A stretch of 64,000 nucleotides of DNA, from assembly GCA_902706205.1 (NCBI GenBank), contig CACSKA010000002.1, positions 1-64,000 on the forward strand. The letters are read 5' to 3'. This document shows positions 1 to 7,975 of the stretch, piece after piece; positions within the stretch are counted from its first letter, which is position 1, and each line of letters opens with the position of its first letter. The notes beneath the pieces are model-generated. The model was not told where the DNA came from. It did not search any database and saw only the letters and a list, made by a program, of their open reading frames with translations. The DNA is from Chryseobacterium sp. 18061 (GTDB lineage: Bacteria; Pseudomonadota; Gammaproteobacteria; Enterobacterales; Enterobacteriaceae). Made by a program: the position numbers and the translations under genes.

Positions 1-127
1 GCTTTGGCCATGGTGCGTGCGCTGAACAAAATGACGAAGGCAGGTATGCCAGAAAGTGTACGTGTCTGCTGAGAGCCGGAGCGGTTACAGGGAAACTCGC
101 TTCAAACCTGATTTATTCAACAAAGCC
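1..127 (+). mobile_element. Right end of an IS903-like (IS5 family) insertion sequence, cut by the window edge
   Basis: Positions 110-127 read GATTTATTCAACAAAGCC, the exact reverse complement of the IS903 terminal inverted repeat GGCTTTGTTGAATAAATC as I know it. In frame 1, positions 1-72 encode a peptide ending in NKMTKAGMPESVRVC and a stop, which resembles the C-terminus of IS903-group transposases. The rest of the element lies left of the window. The insertion falls inside the integrase gene that continues at 128. IS903 elements make a 9-bp target duplication, so GCGTAGAGG (128-136) should also flank the unseen left end. The terminal repeat is seen directly; the family name is from memory of the group. 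Confidence 0.85.
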
Positions 128-615
128 GCGTAGAGGTTAAAGTAGCGATGGAAATTTCTTATCTCTGCGCTGCTCGAGAAGGTGACGTATTCGATTTGAT
201 AATTCCAGAACTGATGGCAGATGGGATTTTCATCGAACAAAACAAAACAGGTAAAAAGCAGATTAAAAAGTGGACCCCACGACTTCGCGCTGCGATTGAA
301 CTTGCTCAGAAGCATCTGATTGGCAAATCGCCGGCGGGTTATGTTATCCCTTCGCCATCCGGGGGAAGGATGAATAGGAAGACGTTCAATACCTGGTGGA
401 ACAATGCAAAGAAAGCCGCGGCCCTGAAACTTGGTCGACCAATACCGGGCACGTTCCATGACATCAAAGCCAAAGCAATTTCAGATTATGAGGGGAGCAG
501 TAAAGAGAAGCAGTTGTTCAGTGGGCATAAGACAGAGAGTCAGGTTGTGACGTATGATCGTAAGGTTAAAATTTCACCGACACTAGATATCCCGATGATG
601 GGCGATGAGGAGTAA
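128..615 (+). pseudogene. Phage-type tyrosine integrase, 3' fragment interrupted by the IS
   Basis: The reading frame is open across the IS junction and runs to the stop at 613-615 with about 160 residues, whereas full integrases of this type have about 330-400, so the N-terminal DNA-binding half is missing. The catalytic domain is recognisable: CAAREGDV holds the first catalytic arginine, FHDIKAKAISDYEG is the HxxR/K box with lysine in place of arginine (a variant I recall from relatives), and SGHKTESQVVTYDRK carries the histidine and the nucleophilic tyrosine. The gene points at serT, as expected for an element integrated at the tRNA 3' end. It is most likely non-functional, although a truncated protein from ATG 148 is possible. 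Confidence 0.8.
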
Positions 616-637
616 AGAAGAGGGATCTGGGGGGAAA

Positions 638-669
638 TATACCAAGTGAATATACCAACACTATACCAA
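638..669. repeat. Three TATACCAA direct repeats between integrase remnant and serT
   Basis: TATACCAA occurs at 638-645, 651-658 and 662-669, all in the same orientation. The spacing between repeat starts is 13 and 11 bp. The position, between an integrase gene and its tRNA target, is where arm-type integrase binding sites lie in serT- and other tRNA-integrated elements. Function as arm sites is inferred, not shown. Confidence 0.55.
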
Positions 670-680
670 CAGCCCAAAGC

Positions 681-712
681 AACAAGGGCCTACCTTTCGG
701 TAAGCCCTTGTT
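681..712 (-). terminator. Hairpin downstream of serT
   Basis: AACAAGGGC pairs with GCCCTTGTT, extended inside by TACC/GGTA around a TTTC loop. It lies 6 bp beyond the CCA end of serT. T-rich sequence follows on both strands, so it may also stop transcription coming from the integrase side. Confidence 0.65.
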
Positions 713-717
713 TAATT

Positions 718-805
718 TGGCGGAAGCGTAGAGATTCGAACTCTAGAACCCTTTCGGGTCGCCGGTTTTCAAGACCGGTGCCTTCAACCGCTCGGCCACG
801 CTTCC
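718..805 (-). tRNA. serT: tRNA-Ser, anticodon TGA
   Basis: The minus strand reads GGAAGCG at the 5' end and CGCTTCC-G-CCA at the 3' end, giving a perfect 7-bp acceptor stem and an encoded CCA. The anticodon stem-loop CCGGTCTTGAAAACCGG carries the TGA anticodon, decoding UCA and related serine codons. A long variable arm (ACCCGAAAGGGT) marks a class II serine tRNA, and the length is 88 nt. Compared with K-12 serT as I recall it, the outermost T-stem pair is T-A instead of C-G, a compensated change in the 3' half that integrating elements usually overwrite. Confidence 0.97.
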
Positions 806-817
806 TAAGTGGGACGC

Positions 818-846
818 ACTATAAACATACCCGAACTTCCTGTAAA
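818..846 (-). promoter_or_regulatory. serT promoter
   Basis: On the minus strand, TTTACA (841-846) and TATAGT (818-823) are separated by exactly 17 bp, with the -10 element 12 bp before the tRNA 5' end. This is a near-consensus sigma-70 promoter. A GC-rich stretch (GTGCGTCCCAC) follows the -10 element. Confidence 0.8.
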
Positions 847-951
847 GCCCCACCTTGTTCGTTCGCGCAAAAAACAGTCAAATCGTTGTTATTCGGCTGA
901 ATTAACAACACATTGAGCAGTTATTAGGCATTTTTATCATCATATAAACGC

Positions 952-2580
952 TTAATGCTTTTTGATGTACATATCCTTGGTGTAGTAATAGCCGAGGCTG
1001 TCAGGTGTAAATCCTCCCACCCACGGCTTCACAAGGTGCGTTCGTACGTAGTGATAGACCGGAATAGCCGGAACATCCTGCCCTAACATGTCTTCGGCCT
1101 GCTGATAGTATTTGCCGCGCTCAGCGGTATCTTTGGCTTTTGCCGCATTGTGTAAGGCTTCGTCGTAGGCCGGGTTGCTGTATTTGCTGGTGTTCTCACT
1201 GTCACCGGTGCGGAAGTTATTCAGGAACGTCGATGCATCATCGTAGTCGGCAATCCACGCGTAGCGCACCGCATCAAAATTCCCGGTGTGCATCGTGTCG
1301 AGCATGGTTTTCCATTCCTGATTTTGCAGCTTCGCTTCCACGCCAAGATTTTTCTTCCACATCGAGCTGACAGCGATGGCAATACGCTGATGTGATTCGG
1401 ACGTGTTGTAGAGCAAATTAAACGATAGCGGATGGTTGGCCCCAAAACCGGCCTCAGTGAGTAGCTTTTTCGCTTCGGAAATGCGTTTTTCCTGCGGCCA
1501 GCTTGCGTAATCCGGCGCGTGAAGCGTTACGCCGCCAATCTCTGGCTGACTGATGAGCCAGGCGGGTTTCTGCCCCTGCCCCAACACTTTGTCGGCGATG
1601 ATGTCTTTATCCAGCGCCATATTCAGCGCCCGGCGCACACGGGCATCGTTGAACGGTGCTTTGGTGGTGTTGAACTCGTAATAGTAAGTGGCGAGCTGCG
1701 GCGATACGTCCACCTGATCGCCCATCGTTTTTTTCAACTGGGCAAACTGATTGATAGGCAAGGTATAAACGATATCGATCTCACCCGCCTTGTAGCGATT
1801 GACGTCCGCCGCTTCCGAGTGAATCGGCAGATAGGTCACTTTATTGATGACCGTATGTTCGTCATCCCAATACTTCGGATTGCGCACTGCGGTGATCCGC
1901 TCGTTGACCACCCACTGGGAAAGCTTGTACGCCCCGCTACTGACGAAGTGTTCCGGCAGCGTCCATTTATCGCCGAAGCGGTTGATCAGCACCTGATCGA
2001 CCGGCACCAACGACGGGTGAGCCAGCATCGCTAGGAAAGACGCCGTCGGCTGATTCAATGTGATTTGTAGGGTGTTGTCGTCCAGCGCTTTCACGCCCAA
2101 CGTGTCAGGCGTTTTTTTACCCAACGCGATATCGGCAGCATTCACGATATGCATGTTGCCCGGGTAACTGGCATACGGTGATGCGGTTTTTGGGGTCACC
2201 AGGCGCTGCCAGCTCCAGACGATATCCTGTGCGGTAATGGCGGTCCCGTCAGACCACGTGATGCCAGGCCGCAGATGGAAGGTCCAGATGGTGTTGTCTT
2301 TGTTCTCCCATGAGGCCGCCAGCCGTGGCTCGATACTACCGTCAGGTTTGACCGCCACCAGCCCATCAAACATGTCGCTGATAATGTTGAACTCAACGTC
2401 ACTTTCTACCTTGTGCGGGTCCAGCGAGGCCGGTTCATTACCGTTATTTCTGACCAGCTCCTGCTTGTCCGCCAACTGCGTGCCTGCGGGAACGTTGGCC
2501 GCCCAAGTCATTGAAGCCGAGCTGATAAGCCCGGCTGCGAGTAATGCGAGCGTGATTTGATTGTGTTTTAGTCGGTTCAT
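952..2580 (-). CDS. Oligopeptide ABC transporter periplasmic binding protein (OppA/MppA-like)
   Basis: The product (542 aa) is a solute-binding protein of the peptide/nickel family (SBP_bac_5). It should capture oligopeptides in the periplasm and hand them to an ABC permease encoded elsewhere. The ATG at 2578-2580 is chosen because AAAGGA precedes it and because it starts a classic signal peptide of about 27 residues (RLKH, hydrophobic core, cut after SMTWA). The body aligns to E. coli OppA throughout, e.g. LVRNNGNEPASLDPHK, WTFHLRPGITWSDGT, YLPIHSEAADVNRYKAGEID, and ends with VKPWVGG then MYIKKH. No permease or ATPase gene is next to it, so it is an orphan binding protein that may share the Opp permease, as MppA does. 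In K-12, yccA neighbours serT with no such gene between them. Confidence 0.88.
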   Translation of the reverse strand: MNRLKHNQITLALLAAGLISSASMTWAANVPAGTQLADKQELVRNNGNEPASLDPHKVESDVEFNIISDMFDGLVAVKPDGSIEPRLAASWENKDNTIWTFHLRPGITWSDGTAITAQDIVWSWQRLVTPKTASPYASYPGNMHIVNAADIALGKKTPDTLGVKALDDNTLQITLNQPTASFLAMLAHPSLVPVDQVLINRFGDKWTLPEHFVSSGAYKLSQWVVNERITAVRNPKYWDDEHTVINKVTYLPIHSEAADVNRYKAGEIDIVYTLPINQFAQLKKTMGDQVDVSPQLATYYYEFNTTKAPFNDARVRRALNMALDKDIIADKVLGQGQKPAWLISQPEIGGVTLHAPDYASWPQEKRISEAKKLLTEAGFGANHPLSFNLLYNTSESHQRIAIAVSSMWKKNLGVEAKLQNQEWKTMLDTMHTGNFDAVRYAWIADYDDASTFLNNFRTGDSENTSKYSNPAYDEALHNAAKAKDTAERGKYYQQAEDMLGQDVPAIPVYHYVRTHLVKPWVGGFTPDSLGYYYTKDMYIKKH

Positions 2581-2766
2581 ATCCTTTGCCTTATTGATTT
2601 CATTATTGATGACACCGCTCTCAGTGTTAGCGACGGCTTTGCAATAACGCAATATTTTTCAGTAACCTATAAGATGTTGATCTGGCCTGGCGCTGAAAAA
2701 AACCAAACATTCTGCGTGGTGATCTAACGTCGATATATTCTTCTGTTTAACGGGGGATGCGGGTCG

Positions 2767-2781
2767 GTAAAGATGGGTAAA
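2767..2781 (+). promoter_or_regulatory. CpxR box upstream of yccA
   Basis: GTAAAGATGGGTAAA is a perfect match to the CpxR consensus GTAAA-N5-GTAAA. It lies 72 bp before the yccA start. YccA is a known Cpx-regulon member, linking envelope stress to FtsH control. Confidence 0.75.
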
Positions 2782-2853
2782 AGCACTAGAGCTTTGGCGT
2801 TTATTTACATATTCTCGGCAGTTAATACCCTGGCCTTAATATAGAGAGTGACT

Positions 2854-3513
2854 ATGGATCGCATTATTACCTCGTCGCGTGACCGTACTTCGCTACTGAG
2901 CACGCACAAAGTTCTGCGCAATACCTATTTCCTGCTGAGCCTGACGCTGGCGTTTTCGGCGATCACCGCCACCGCAAGCACCGTGCTGATGCTGCCTTCA
3001 CCAGGGCTGATTCTGACGCTGGTCGGCATGTACGGCCTGATGTTCCTGACTTACAAACTGGCCGATAAACCGACCGGTATTCTGGCGGCATTCGCTTTCA
3101 CCGGTTTCCTGGGCTACATCCTCGGGCCAATGCTGAACGCGTATCTTGCTGCCGGAATGGGTGATGTGATTGGCATGGCGCTGGGCGGCACCGCCCTGGT
3201 GTTCTTCAGCTGCTCGGCTTACGTGCTGACCACCCGCAAAGACATGTCCTTCCTCGGCGGTATGCTGATGGCGGGCGTCGTGGTCGTGCTAGTCGGAATG
3301 GTGGCGAACATCTTCCTGCAATTGCCTGCGCTGCACCTGGCCATTAGCGCGGTGTTCATTCTTATCTCTTCGGGCGCCATCCTGTTTGAGACCAGCAACA
3401 TCATCCGCGGCGGTGAAACGAATTACATCCGTGCGACCGTCAGCCTGTATGTCTCGCTGTATAACATCTTTGTCAGCCTGCTGAGCATTCTCGGCTTCGC
3501 TAACCGCAACTAA
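2854..3513 (+). CDS. yccA: Inner-membrane modulator of FtsH, Bax inhibitor-1 family
   Basis: The product (219 aa, same as E. coli) is a seven-helix membrane protein of the BI-1/UPF0005 family. YccA is a slow substrate and inhibitor of the FtsH protease and protects SecY when translocons jam. The sequence is nearly continuous hydrophobic helices from about residue 25, and the C-terminus ends [14 protein letters not shown] 2854 matches the E. coli start MDRI; an in-frame GTG six bases earlier (2848) is less likely. The gene is monocistronic, divergent from the oppA-like gene, with a CpxR box upstream and a strong terminator after it. Confidence 0.95.
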   Translation: MDRIITSSRDRTSLLSTHKVLRNTYFLLSLTLAFSAITATASTVLMLPSPGLILTLVGMYGLMFLTYKLADKPTGILAAFAFTGFLGYILGPMLNAYLAAGMGDVIGMALGGTALVFFSCSAYVLTTRKDMSFLGGMLMAGVVVVLVGMVANIFLQLPALHLAISAVFILISSGAILFETSNIIRGGETNYIRATVSLYVSLYNIFVSLLSILGFANRN

Positions 3514-3534
3514 AGCAGACTCAGCCAGACCTCA

Positions 3535-3562
3535 AGCCCCGCTTATGCGGGGCTTTGTTTTT
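3535..3562 (+). terminator. yccA terminator
   Basis: AGCCCCGC-TTAT-GCGGGGCT followed by TTGTTTTTT, a canonical Rho-independent terminator 21 bp after the yccA stop. Confidence 0.9.
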
Positions 3563-3603
3563 TGCTACACTGCGGCGGTTTCTGATAACGGCTATGAATG
3601 AAT

Positions 3604-3933
3604 ATGTTGAACTTTGAAGGCAAAGAAATAGAGACCGATAACGACGGTTACCTGAAAGAGAGTAGCCAGTGGAGCGAAGGCCTGGCGGAAGTGATTGCGC
3701 AGAAAGAGGCTATCACCCTGTCCCCTGAGCACTGGGAAGTGGTGCGCTTTGTGCGAGACTTTTACCTCGAGTTCAATACTTCACCGGCTATCCGGATGCT
3801 GGTCAAAGCGATGGCAAAAAAGCTCGGCGAAGAGAAAGGCAACAGCCGTTATCTGTATCGCCTGTTCCCCAAAGGCCCGGCCAAACAGGCCACCAAGATT
3901 GCTGGCCTGCCAAAACCGGTGAAATGCATTTAA
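3604..3933 (+). CDS. tusE: Sulfur relay protein TusE
   Basis: The product (109 aa from ATG 3604) is a DsrC/TusE family sulfur carrier. TusE accepts persulfide sulfur from TusBCD and passes it to MnmA for 2-thiouridine synthesis at the wobble base of Lys, Glu and Gln tRNAs. The conserved penultimate cysteine is present in the C-terminus PKPVKCI. An in-frame ATG two codons upstream (3598) is possible, but the chosen start gives the E. coli length. The stop overlaps the convergent acyP stop by 4 bp. Confidence 0.95.
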   Translation: MLNFEGKEIETDNDGYLKESSQWSEGLAEVIAQKEAITLSPEHWEVVRFVRDFYLEFNTSPAIRMLVKAMAKKLGEEKGNSRYLYRLFPKGPAKQATKIAGLPKPVKCI

Positions 3934-4211
3934 TAGCGAATGCCGAAATCGGTCCAGGTTTTCCCGGGTTGGTGCGGTTCAGCCAGAACTTTATCGACCC
4001 GGGCGCTGCGCGGTCCACCCGCTTTTAGCCACGCCACCAGCTGTTCTACTTTATCCGCTTCCCCGCACGCCAGCACTTCGACGCTGCCGTCATCCAGATT
4101 CCGCGCGTAGCCAGTTAGCCCCAGTTTTAAAGCCTCACGCTGCGTGCTGTAGCGAAACCCAACCCCCTGCACCATGCCGTGAACCCATGAGATTGTGCAC
4201 ACCTGTGCCAT
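3930..4211 (-). CDS. acyP: Acylphosphatase
   Basis: The product (93 aa) is a small cytoplasmic acylphosphatase (YccX in E. coli, 92 aa), hydrolysing carboxyl-phosphate bonds such as acetyl phosphate. The signature VQGVGFR carries the phosphate-binding arginine, and the catalytic asparagine is in NLDDGSVEV. The start at 4211 ([10 protein letters not shown]) follows a GGGGGAAC Shine-Dalgarno-like stretch; the open frame continues 24 codons upstream with no family similarity. It converges with tusE and overlaps it by 4 bp. Confidence 0.93.
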   Translation of the reverse strand: MAQVCTISWVHGMVQGVGFRYSTQREALKLGLTGYARNLDDGSVEVLACGEADKVEQLVAWLKAGGPRSARVDKVLAEPHQPGKTWTDFGIRY

Positions 4212-4484
4212 AACGGTTCCCCCTTGTTGAACTGAATCATCAGAATAGCAAATTATCGGTGGTCCTTTAGGCATCATGTTCAACGCACATTCTTTGGCAA
4301 TCAGCCGTAGTGCTGACGAAATCGGGTGCGGCCGTTATTTATTGTGCGGGTATGATTGGCTTTTGTGCCGAAACGCTCATCGCAATCGAGCATCGGGCCG
4401 GTGTCAGGCCCGTTATTCATTGCATTTCCCCGCTGACGTGGGAAAATAGCGCCCATTTTCTTCGAAACAACAGAACAATTAATT

Positions 4485-5675
4485 ATGAGCGTACGTTTAG
4501 TGTTAGCCAAAGGCCGCGAAAAATCCTTACTTCGCCGCCACCCATGGATCTTCTCTGGCGCTGTAGCGCGTGTAGAAGGCAAAGCTTCTCTTGGTGAAAC
4601 CATTGATATTGTTGACCATCAGGGTAAGTGGCTGGCACGCGGAGCGTACTCTCCGGCATCGCAGATCCGCGCTCGCGTCTGGACCTTTGATCAGGCAGAA
4701 ACCATTGATATCGCCTTTTTTGAACGTCGCTTACAGCGCGCACAAACTTGGCGTAACTGGCTGGCAGAAAAGGACGGTCTCGACAGCTACCGTCTGATTG
4801 CCGGTGAATCTGACGGCCTGCCTGGTGTGACCATCGACCGCTTCGGCAACTTCCTGGTACTGCAATTACTGAGCGCCGGGGCAGAATACCAGCGTGCCGC
4901 GCTGATCAGCGCCCTGCAAACCTGTTTCCCGGACTGCGCGATTTACGACCGCAGCGACGTGGCGGTGCGTAAAAAAGAAGGCATGGAACTGACGCAAGGT
5001 CCGGTAACTGGCGAAATGCCGCCCGCCCTGCTGCCAATCGAAGAACATGGTATGAAGCTGCTGGTTGATATCCAGAATGGCCATAAAACCGGTTATTACC
5101 TCGATCAGCGAGACAGCCGTCTGGCAACTCGTCGCTACGTAGCCGATAAACGTGTGCTGAACTGCTTCTCCTATACCGGCGGTTTTGCTGTTTCTGCTCT
5201 GATGGGCGGCTGCCGTCAGGTCATCAGCGTCGATACCTCGCAGGATGCGCTGGATATCGCCAAACAGAACGTCGAGCTTAACAAGCTTGATTTGAGCAAA
5301 GCAGAATTTGTGCGTGACGATGTATTTAAACTGCTGCGTAAATACCGCGATGATGGCGAAAAATTTGACGTGATCGTAATGGATCCGCCGAAGTTCGTGG
5401 AAAACAAAAACCAGCTGATGGGTGCTTGTCGCGGCTATAAAGATATCAATATGTTGGCGATCCAGCTGTTAAATCCGGGCGGCGTGCTGATGACCTACTC
5501 CTGCTCCGGCCTGATGACCACAGATTTATTTCAAAAAATCATCGCCGATGCCGCAGTTGATGCCGGGCGTGATGTACAATTTATAGAGCAGTTCCGTCAG
5601 GCAGCCGATCACCCGGTGATCGCGACCTACCCGGAAGGGCTGTATCTGAAAGGATTTGCCTGTCGCGTCATGTAA
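4485..5675 (+). CDS. rlmI: 23S rRNA m5C1962 methyltransferase
   Basis: The product (396 aa, identical in length to E. coli RlmI/YccW) methylates C1962 of 23S rRNA using S-adenosylmethionine. An N-terminal PUA domain (about residues 1-75) is followed by the Rossmann-like catalytic domain. The SAM motif is [13 protein letters not shown] and the active region is [13 protein letters not shown], with the catalytic cysteine in TYSCSGL. The ATG at 4485 follows an AT-rich stretch. It stands alone, 63 bp before hspQ, and its own terminator is not obvious. Confidence 0.97.
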   Translation: MSVRLVLAKGREKSLLRRHPWIFSGAVARVEGKASLGETIDIVDHQGKWLARGAYSPASQIRARVWTFDQAETIDIAFFERRLQRAQTWRNWLAEKDGLDSYRLIAGESDGLPGVTIDRFGNFLVLQLLSAGAEYQRAALISALQTCFPDCAIYDRSDVAVRKKEGMELTQGPVTGEMPPALLPIEEHGMKLLVDIQNGHKTGYYLDQRDSRLATRRYVADKRVLNCFSYTGGFAVSALMGGCRQVISVDTSQDALDIAKQNVELNKLDLSKAEFVRDDVFKLLRKYRDDGEKFDVIVMDPPKFVENKNQLMGACRGYKDINMLAIQLLNPGGVLMTYSCSGLMTTDLFQKIIADAAVDAGRDVQFIEQFRQAADHPVIATYPEGLYLKGFACRVM

Positions 5676-5676
5676 G

Positions 5677-5703
5677 TTGAAAAGTGAAACATTGCCCTCA
5701 TAT
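5677..5703 (+). promoter_or_regulatory. Heat-shock (sigma-32) promoter of hspQ
   Basis: TTGAAA (5677-5682), a 13-bp spacer, then CCTCATAT (5696-5703), compared with the sigma-32 pattern CTTGAAA and CCCCATNT. E. coli hspQ is a heat-shock gene, which supports the reading. The -35 element begins right after the rlmI stop. Confidence 0.6.
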
Positions 5704-5738
5704 TTAATGTCAGTAATGTTTCCTGGGAGGTGACTATG

Positions 5739-6056
5739 ATGATTGCCAGCAAATTTGGTATCGGCCAGCAGGTCCGCCATTCGCTGTTAGGGTATCTTGG
5801 CGTGATCGTCGATATCGATCCGGAATACTCCCTGGATGAGCCCTCGGATGATGAGGTCGCGGTGAACGACGAGCTGCGTACTTCACCGTGGTATCACGTG
5901 GTGATGGAAGACGATGACGGCGAACCCGTCCATACCTATCTCGCAGAAGCCCAGTTGCAAAACGAAGCCAACGACGAGCACCCGGAACAGCCATCAATGG
6001 ACGAACTGGCGCAAACCATTCGCCAACAACTTCAGGCACCTCGCCTGCGTAACTGA
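5739..6056 (+). CDS. hspQ: Heat-shock protein HspQ (DnaA-binding, Lon specificity factor)
   Basis: The product (105 aa, same as E. coli) is a small cytoplasmic YccV-like hemimethylated-DNA-binding fold protein. HspQ promotes breakdown of mutant DnaA and acts as a specificity-enhancing factor for Lon. The sequence [24 protein letters not shown] and the acidic middle typify the family, and the C-terminus [16 protein letters not shown] is conserved. ATG 5739 gives the E. coli length; the adjacent ATG at 5736 is equally near the GGGAGG ribosome-binding site (5725-5730). A sigma-32 promoter lies upstream and a terminator downstream. Confidence 0.93.
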   Translation: MIASKFGIGQQVRHSLLGYLGVIVDIDPEYSLDEPSDDEVAVNDELRTSPWYHVVMEDDDGEPVHTYLAEAQLQNEANDEHPEQPSMDELAQTIRQQLQAPRLRN

Positions 6057-6058
6057 TA

Positions 6059-6082
6059 AAAACCCCGCCGAGGCGGGGTTTT
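6059..6082 (+). terminator. hspQ terminator, probably bidirectional
   Basis: ACCCCGCC-GA-GGCGGGGT flanked by AAAA and TTTT, between the convergent genes hspQ and yccU. Confidence 0.85.
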
Positions 6083-6084
6083 CC

Positions 6085-6498
6085 TTATTTCGCGAGCCCC
6101 AAACGGGGAATTTCAATCGCCGGACATTTATCCATCACCACCTTCAGTCCCGCATCTTGTGCCAGCACGGCGGCCTGTTCGTTGATGACACCCAGCTGCA
6201 TCCACAGCGTTTTGGCCCCGATCGCAATCGCTTCTTGCGCCACGCCCCAGGCGGCTTCTGAATTGCGGAACACATCCACCATATCCACTTTTTCAGGCAC
6301 TTCCGCCAGCGTGCTGTAGCCTTGCTGGCCGAGTAACGTTTTACCCGCCACTTTCGGTGACACTGGAATGACGTGATAACCCTGGTCCAGCAGATACTTC
6401 ATCACCCGATAGCTTGGTCGGTCCGGCTTATCGCTCGCCCCCACCAGCGCGATGGTTCGGGTCTCGTTCAAAATGCCTGCAATTTCGTTCTCTTTCAT
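6085..6498 (-). CDS. yccU: CoA-binding domain protein YccU
   Basis: The product (137 aa, same as E. coli YccU) is a single Rossmann-fold CoA-binding domain related to the nucleotide-binding part of succinyl-CoA synthetases. [21 protein letters not shown] is the binding loop, and [13 protein letters not shown] and [13 protein letters not shown] are conserved. The start at 6498 (MKENEIAG) has GGAGG (TTTCCTCC on the plus strand) just upstream. The in vivo role is unknown. It converges with hspQ. Confidence 0.92.
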   Translation of the reverse strand: MKENEIAGILNETRTIALVGASDKPDRPSYRVMKYLLDQGYHVIPVSPKVAGKTLLGQQGYSTLAEVPEKVDMVDVFRNSEAAWGVAQEAIAIGAKTLWMQLGVINEQAAVLAQDAGLKVVMDKCPAIEIPRLGLAK

Positions 6499-6667
6499 TA
6501 TTTCCTCCGGGCAATTTTGCAAAGTGTACGACAATCCTGATACGCCAGCCATTCAGTCATACCAGAGTATGAGGGCAGAACCCTGGATTATGTCTATATG
6601 TTAATAAAAACCGATTTCGTAAAGATTTGATACACTCTACGGGCAGGCATTTTTTCAGGAGATAGCG

Positions 6668-7330
6668 ATGAGAACGGGGATGACCATATTGTGTCTGTTG
6701 CTTCTGATGCCTGGCAGCGTATTTGCCACGACGCTTCGGCTCTCAGGTGACATTGATTTACTGGTACTGGACGGCAAGAAAGTGTCCAGCCTGCTGTTAC
6801 GCGGGGCAGAAAGCCTTGAGGTGGATAACGGCCCACATCAGGTCGTATTTCGTGTTGAAAAAATGATTATATTGCCCGATCAGAATCGCCAGTTGTACGT
6901 CTCGCCGCCGCTGATTGCCAACTTTAATTCGCAGTTGGTAGGCCAGATAAACTTCAGCCTGCCGCGGCTCGAAACGCTGGAAGATACCGAGACCTTCACC
7001 TCCACGCCGCACGTTAGCCTGCTGGATGGCAACGCAATGCCTATTCCGGTCAAACTGGATATTCTGGCGATCACCCAGACGGGGACCAACATCGATTATG
7101 AAAAAGCGACAGAGGCTTACAACATCGCCAATAAGCAAGCCTCCAGCACGCAGTTCAGTATGCCGCAGTCGGACGACAGCACGCTGTTAACGAAAACCAA
7201 CGAGCTGGATAATCCAGCCTATCAGTCGCAAACATTGACTGAACAACGGCTGAAATACTGGTTCCAACTGGCCGACCCGCAAACCCGCAATCGCTTTCTT
7301 GAATGGGCAAAATCGCAGCCATCCTCCTGA
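6668..7330 (+). CDS. yccT: Periplasmic DUF2057 protein YccT (CsgI)
   Basis: The product (220 aa, as in E. coli) has an N-terminal signal peptide cut after about residue 20 (SVFA). The mature part is soluble and carries the family signatures [27 protein letters not shown] and [25 protein letters not shown]. coli YccT has been reported as a periplasmic inhibitor of curli assembly, renamed CsgI. The Shine-Dalgarno CAGGAGA lies 6 bp before the ATG. It stands alone between yccU and mgsA. Confidence 0.9.
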   Translation: MRTGMTILCLLLLMPGSVFATTLRLSGDIDLLVLDGKKVSSLLLRGAESLEVDNGPHQVVFRVEKMIILPDQNRQLYVSPPLIANFNSQLVGQINFSLPRLETLEDTETFTSTPHVSLLDGNAMPIPVKLDILAITQTGTNIDYEKATEAYNIANKQASSTQFSMPQSDDSTLLTKTNELDNPAYQSQTLTEQRLKYWFQLADPQTRNRFLEWAKSQPSS

Positions 7331-7424
7331 TATCATGACGTAGCGCAGGAAAATTCGCGGTTGCCGCTTGCAGCAACAATCACTTCCAGTAATCTGTCGA
7401 CATGTTGAATGATGGAAAATAATT

Positions 7425-7883
7425 ATGGAACAGACAACCCGTACCCTACCGGGTCGAAAACATATCGCCCTGGTCGCGCACGATCACTGTAAGCAGATGT
7501 TGAAAGCCTGGGTTGAGCGTCATCAACCGCTGCTGGCACAGCATGAACTTTATGGCACCGGCACCACCGGTAATCTGGTTCATCGCGCAACAGGTCTGGA
7601 CGTCACGGCAATGCTGAGCGGCCCGATGGGCGGCGATCAGCAGGTCGGCGCGATGATCGCCGAAGGTAAAATTGATGTCCTGATCTTCTTTTGGGATCCG
7701 CTGAACGCCGTGCCGCACGATCCGGATGTAAAAGCCCTTTTGCGCCTGGCCACCGTATGGAACATTCCGGTGGCAACCAACGTCTCCACCGCGGATTTCA
7801 TTATTCAGTCGGCTAACTTCAACGCGCCGGTAGATATTCAAATCCCTGACTATCAGCGTTACCTGGCAGAACGTCTCAAGTAA
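7425..7883 (+). CDS. mgsA: Methylglyoxal synthase
   Basis: The product (152 aa, E. coli length) converts dihydroxyacetone phosphate to methylglyoxal plus phosphate, a bypass that relieves sugar-phosphate stress. The family signature [21 protein letters not shown] holds the catalytic aspartate at residue 71, and LVAHDHCK holds a substrate-binding histidine. The DP-N-HD segment [17 protein letters not shown] is intact. It converges with helD, with a REP-type repeat between them. Confidence 0.97.
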   Translation: MEQTTRTLPGRKHIALVAHDHCKQMLKAWVERHQPLLAQHELYGTGTTGNLVHRATGLDVTAMLSGPMGGDQQVGAMIAEGKIDVLIFFWDPLNAVPHDPDVKALLRLATVWNIPVATNVSTADFIIQSANFNAPVDIQIPDYQRYLAERLK

Positions 7884-7889
7884 TAAAAA

Positions 7890-7960
7890 GCCCAGCGGCA
7901 CTGCATTTATGCGGACCTACGCTCGAAGCTGTAGGTCCGGTTGGCGCAGCGCCGCCGGGC
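7890..7960. repeat. REP/BIME-type inverted repeat between mgsA and helD
   Basis: Two inverted copies of a GC-rich palindromic unit, 7890-7920 and 7931-7960, face each other. The inner arms CGGACCTAC and GTAGGTCCG are perfect complements across a 10-nt loop, and the outer arms end in GCCCAGCGGC and GCCGCCGGGC. The layout is that of a bacterial interspersed mosaic element, in its usual place between convergent genes. Confidence 0.8.
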
Positions 7961-7975
7961 AGTTAAGCACTTTAA

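Noticed and set aside
128..615. Active site-specific recombinase
   Set aside because: The N-terminal half is missing because of the IS insertion, so it is treated as a remnant.
646..900. 84-residue plus-strand open frame
   Set aside because: It runs through serT and its promoter and has no similarity to a known family; it is chance coding.
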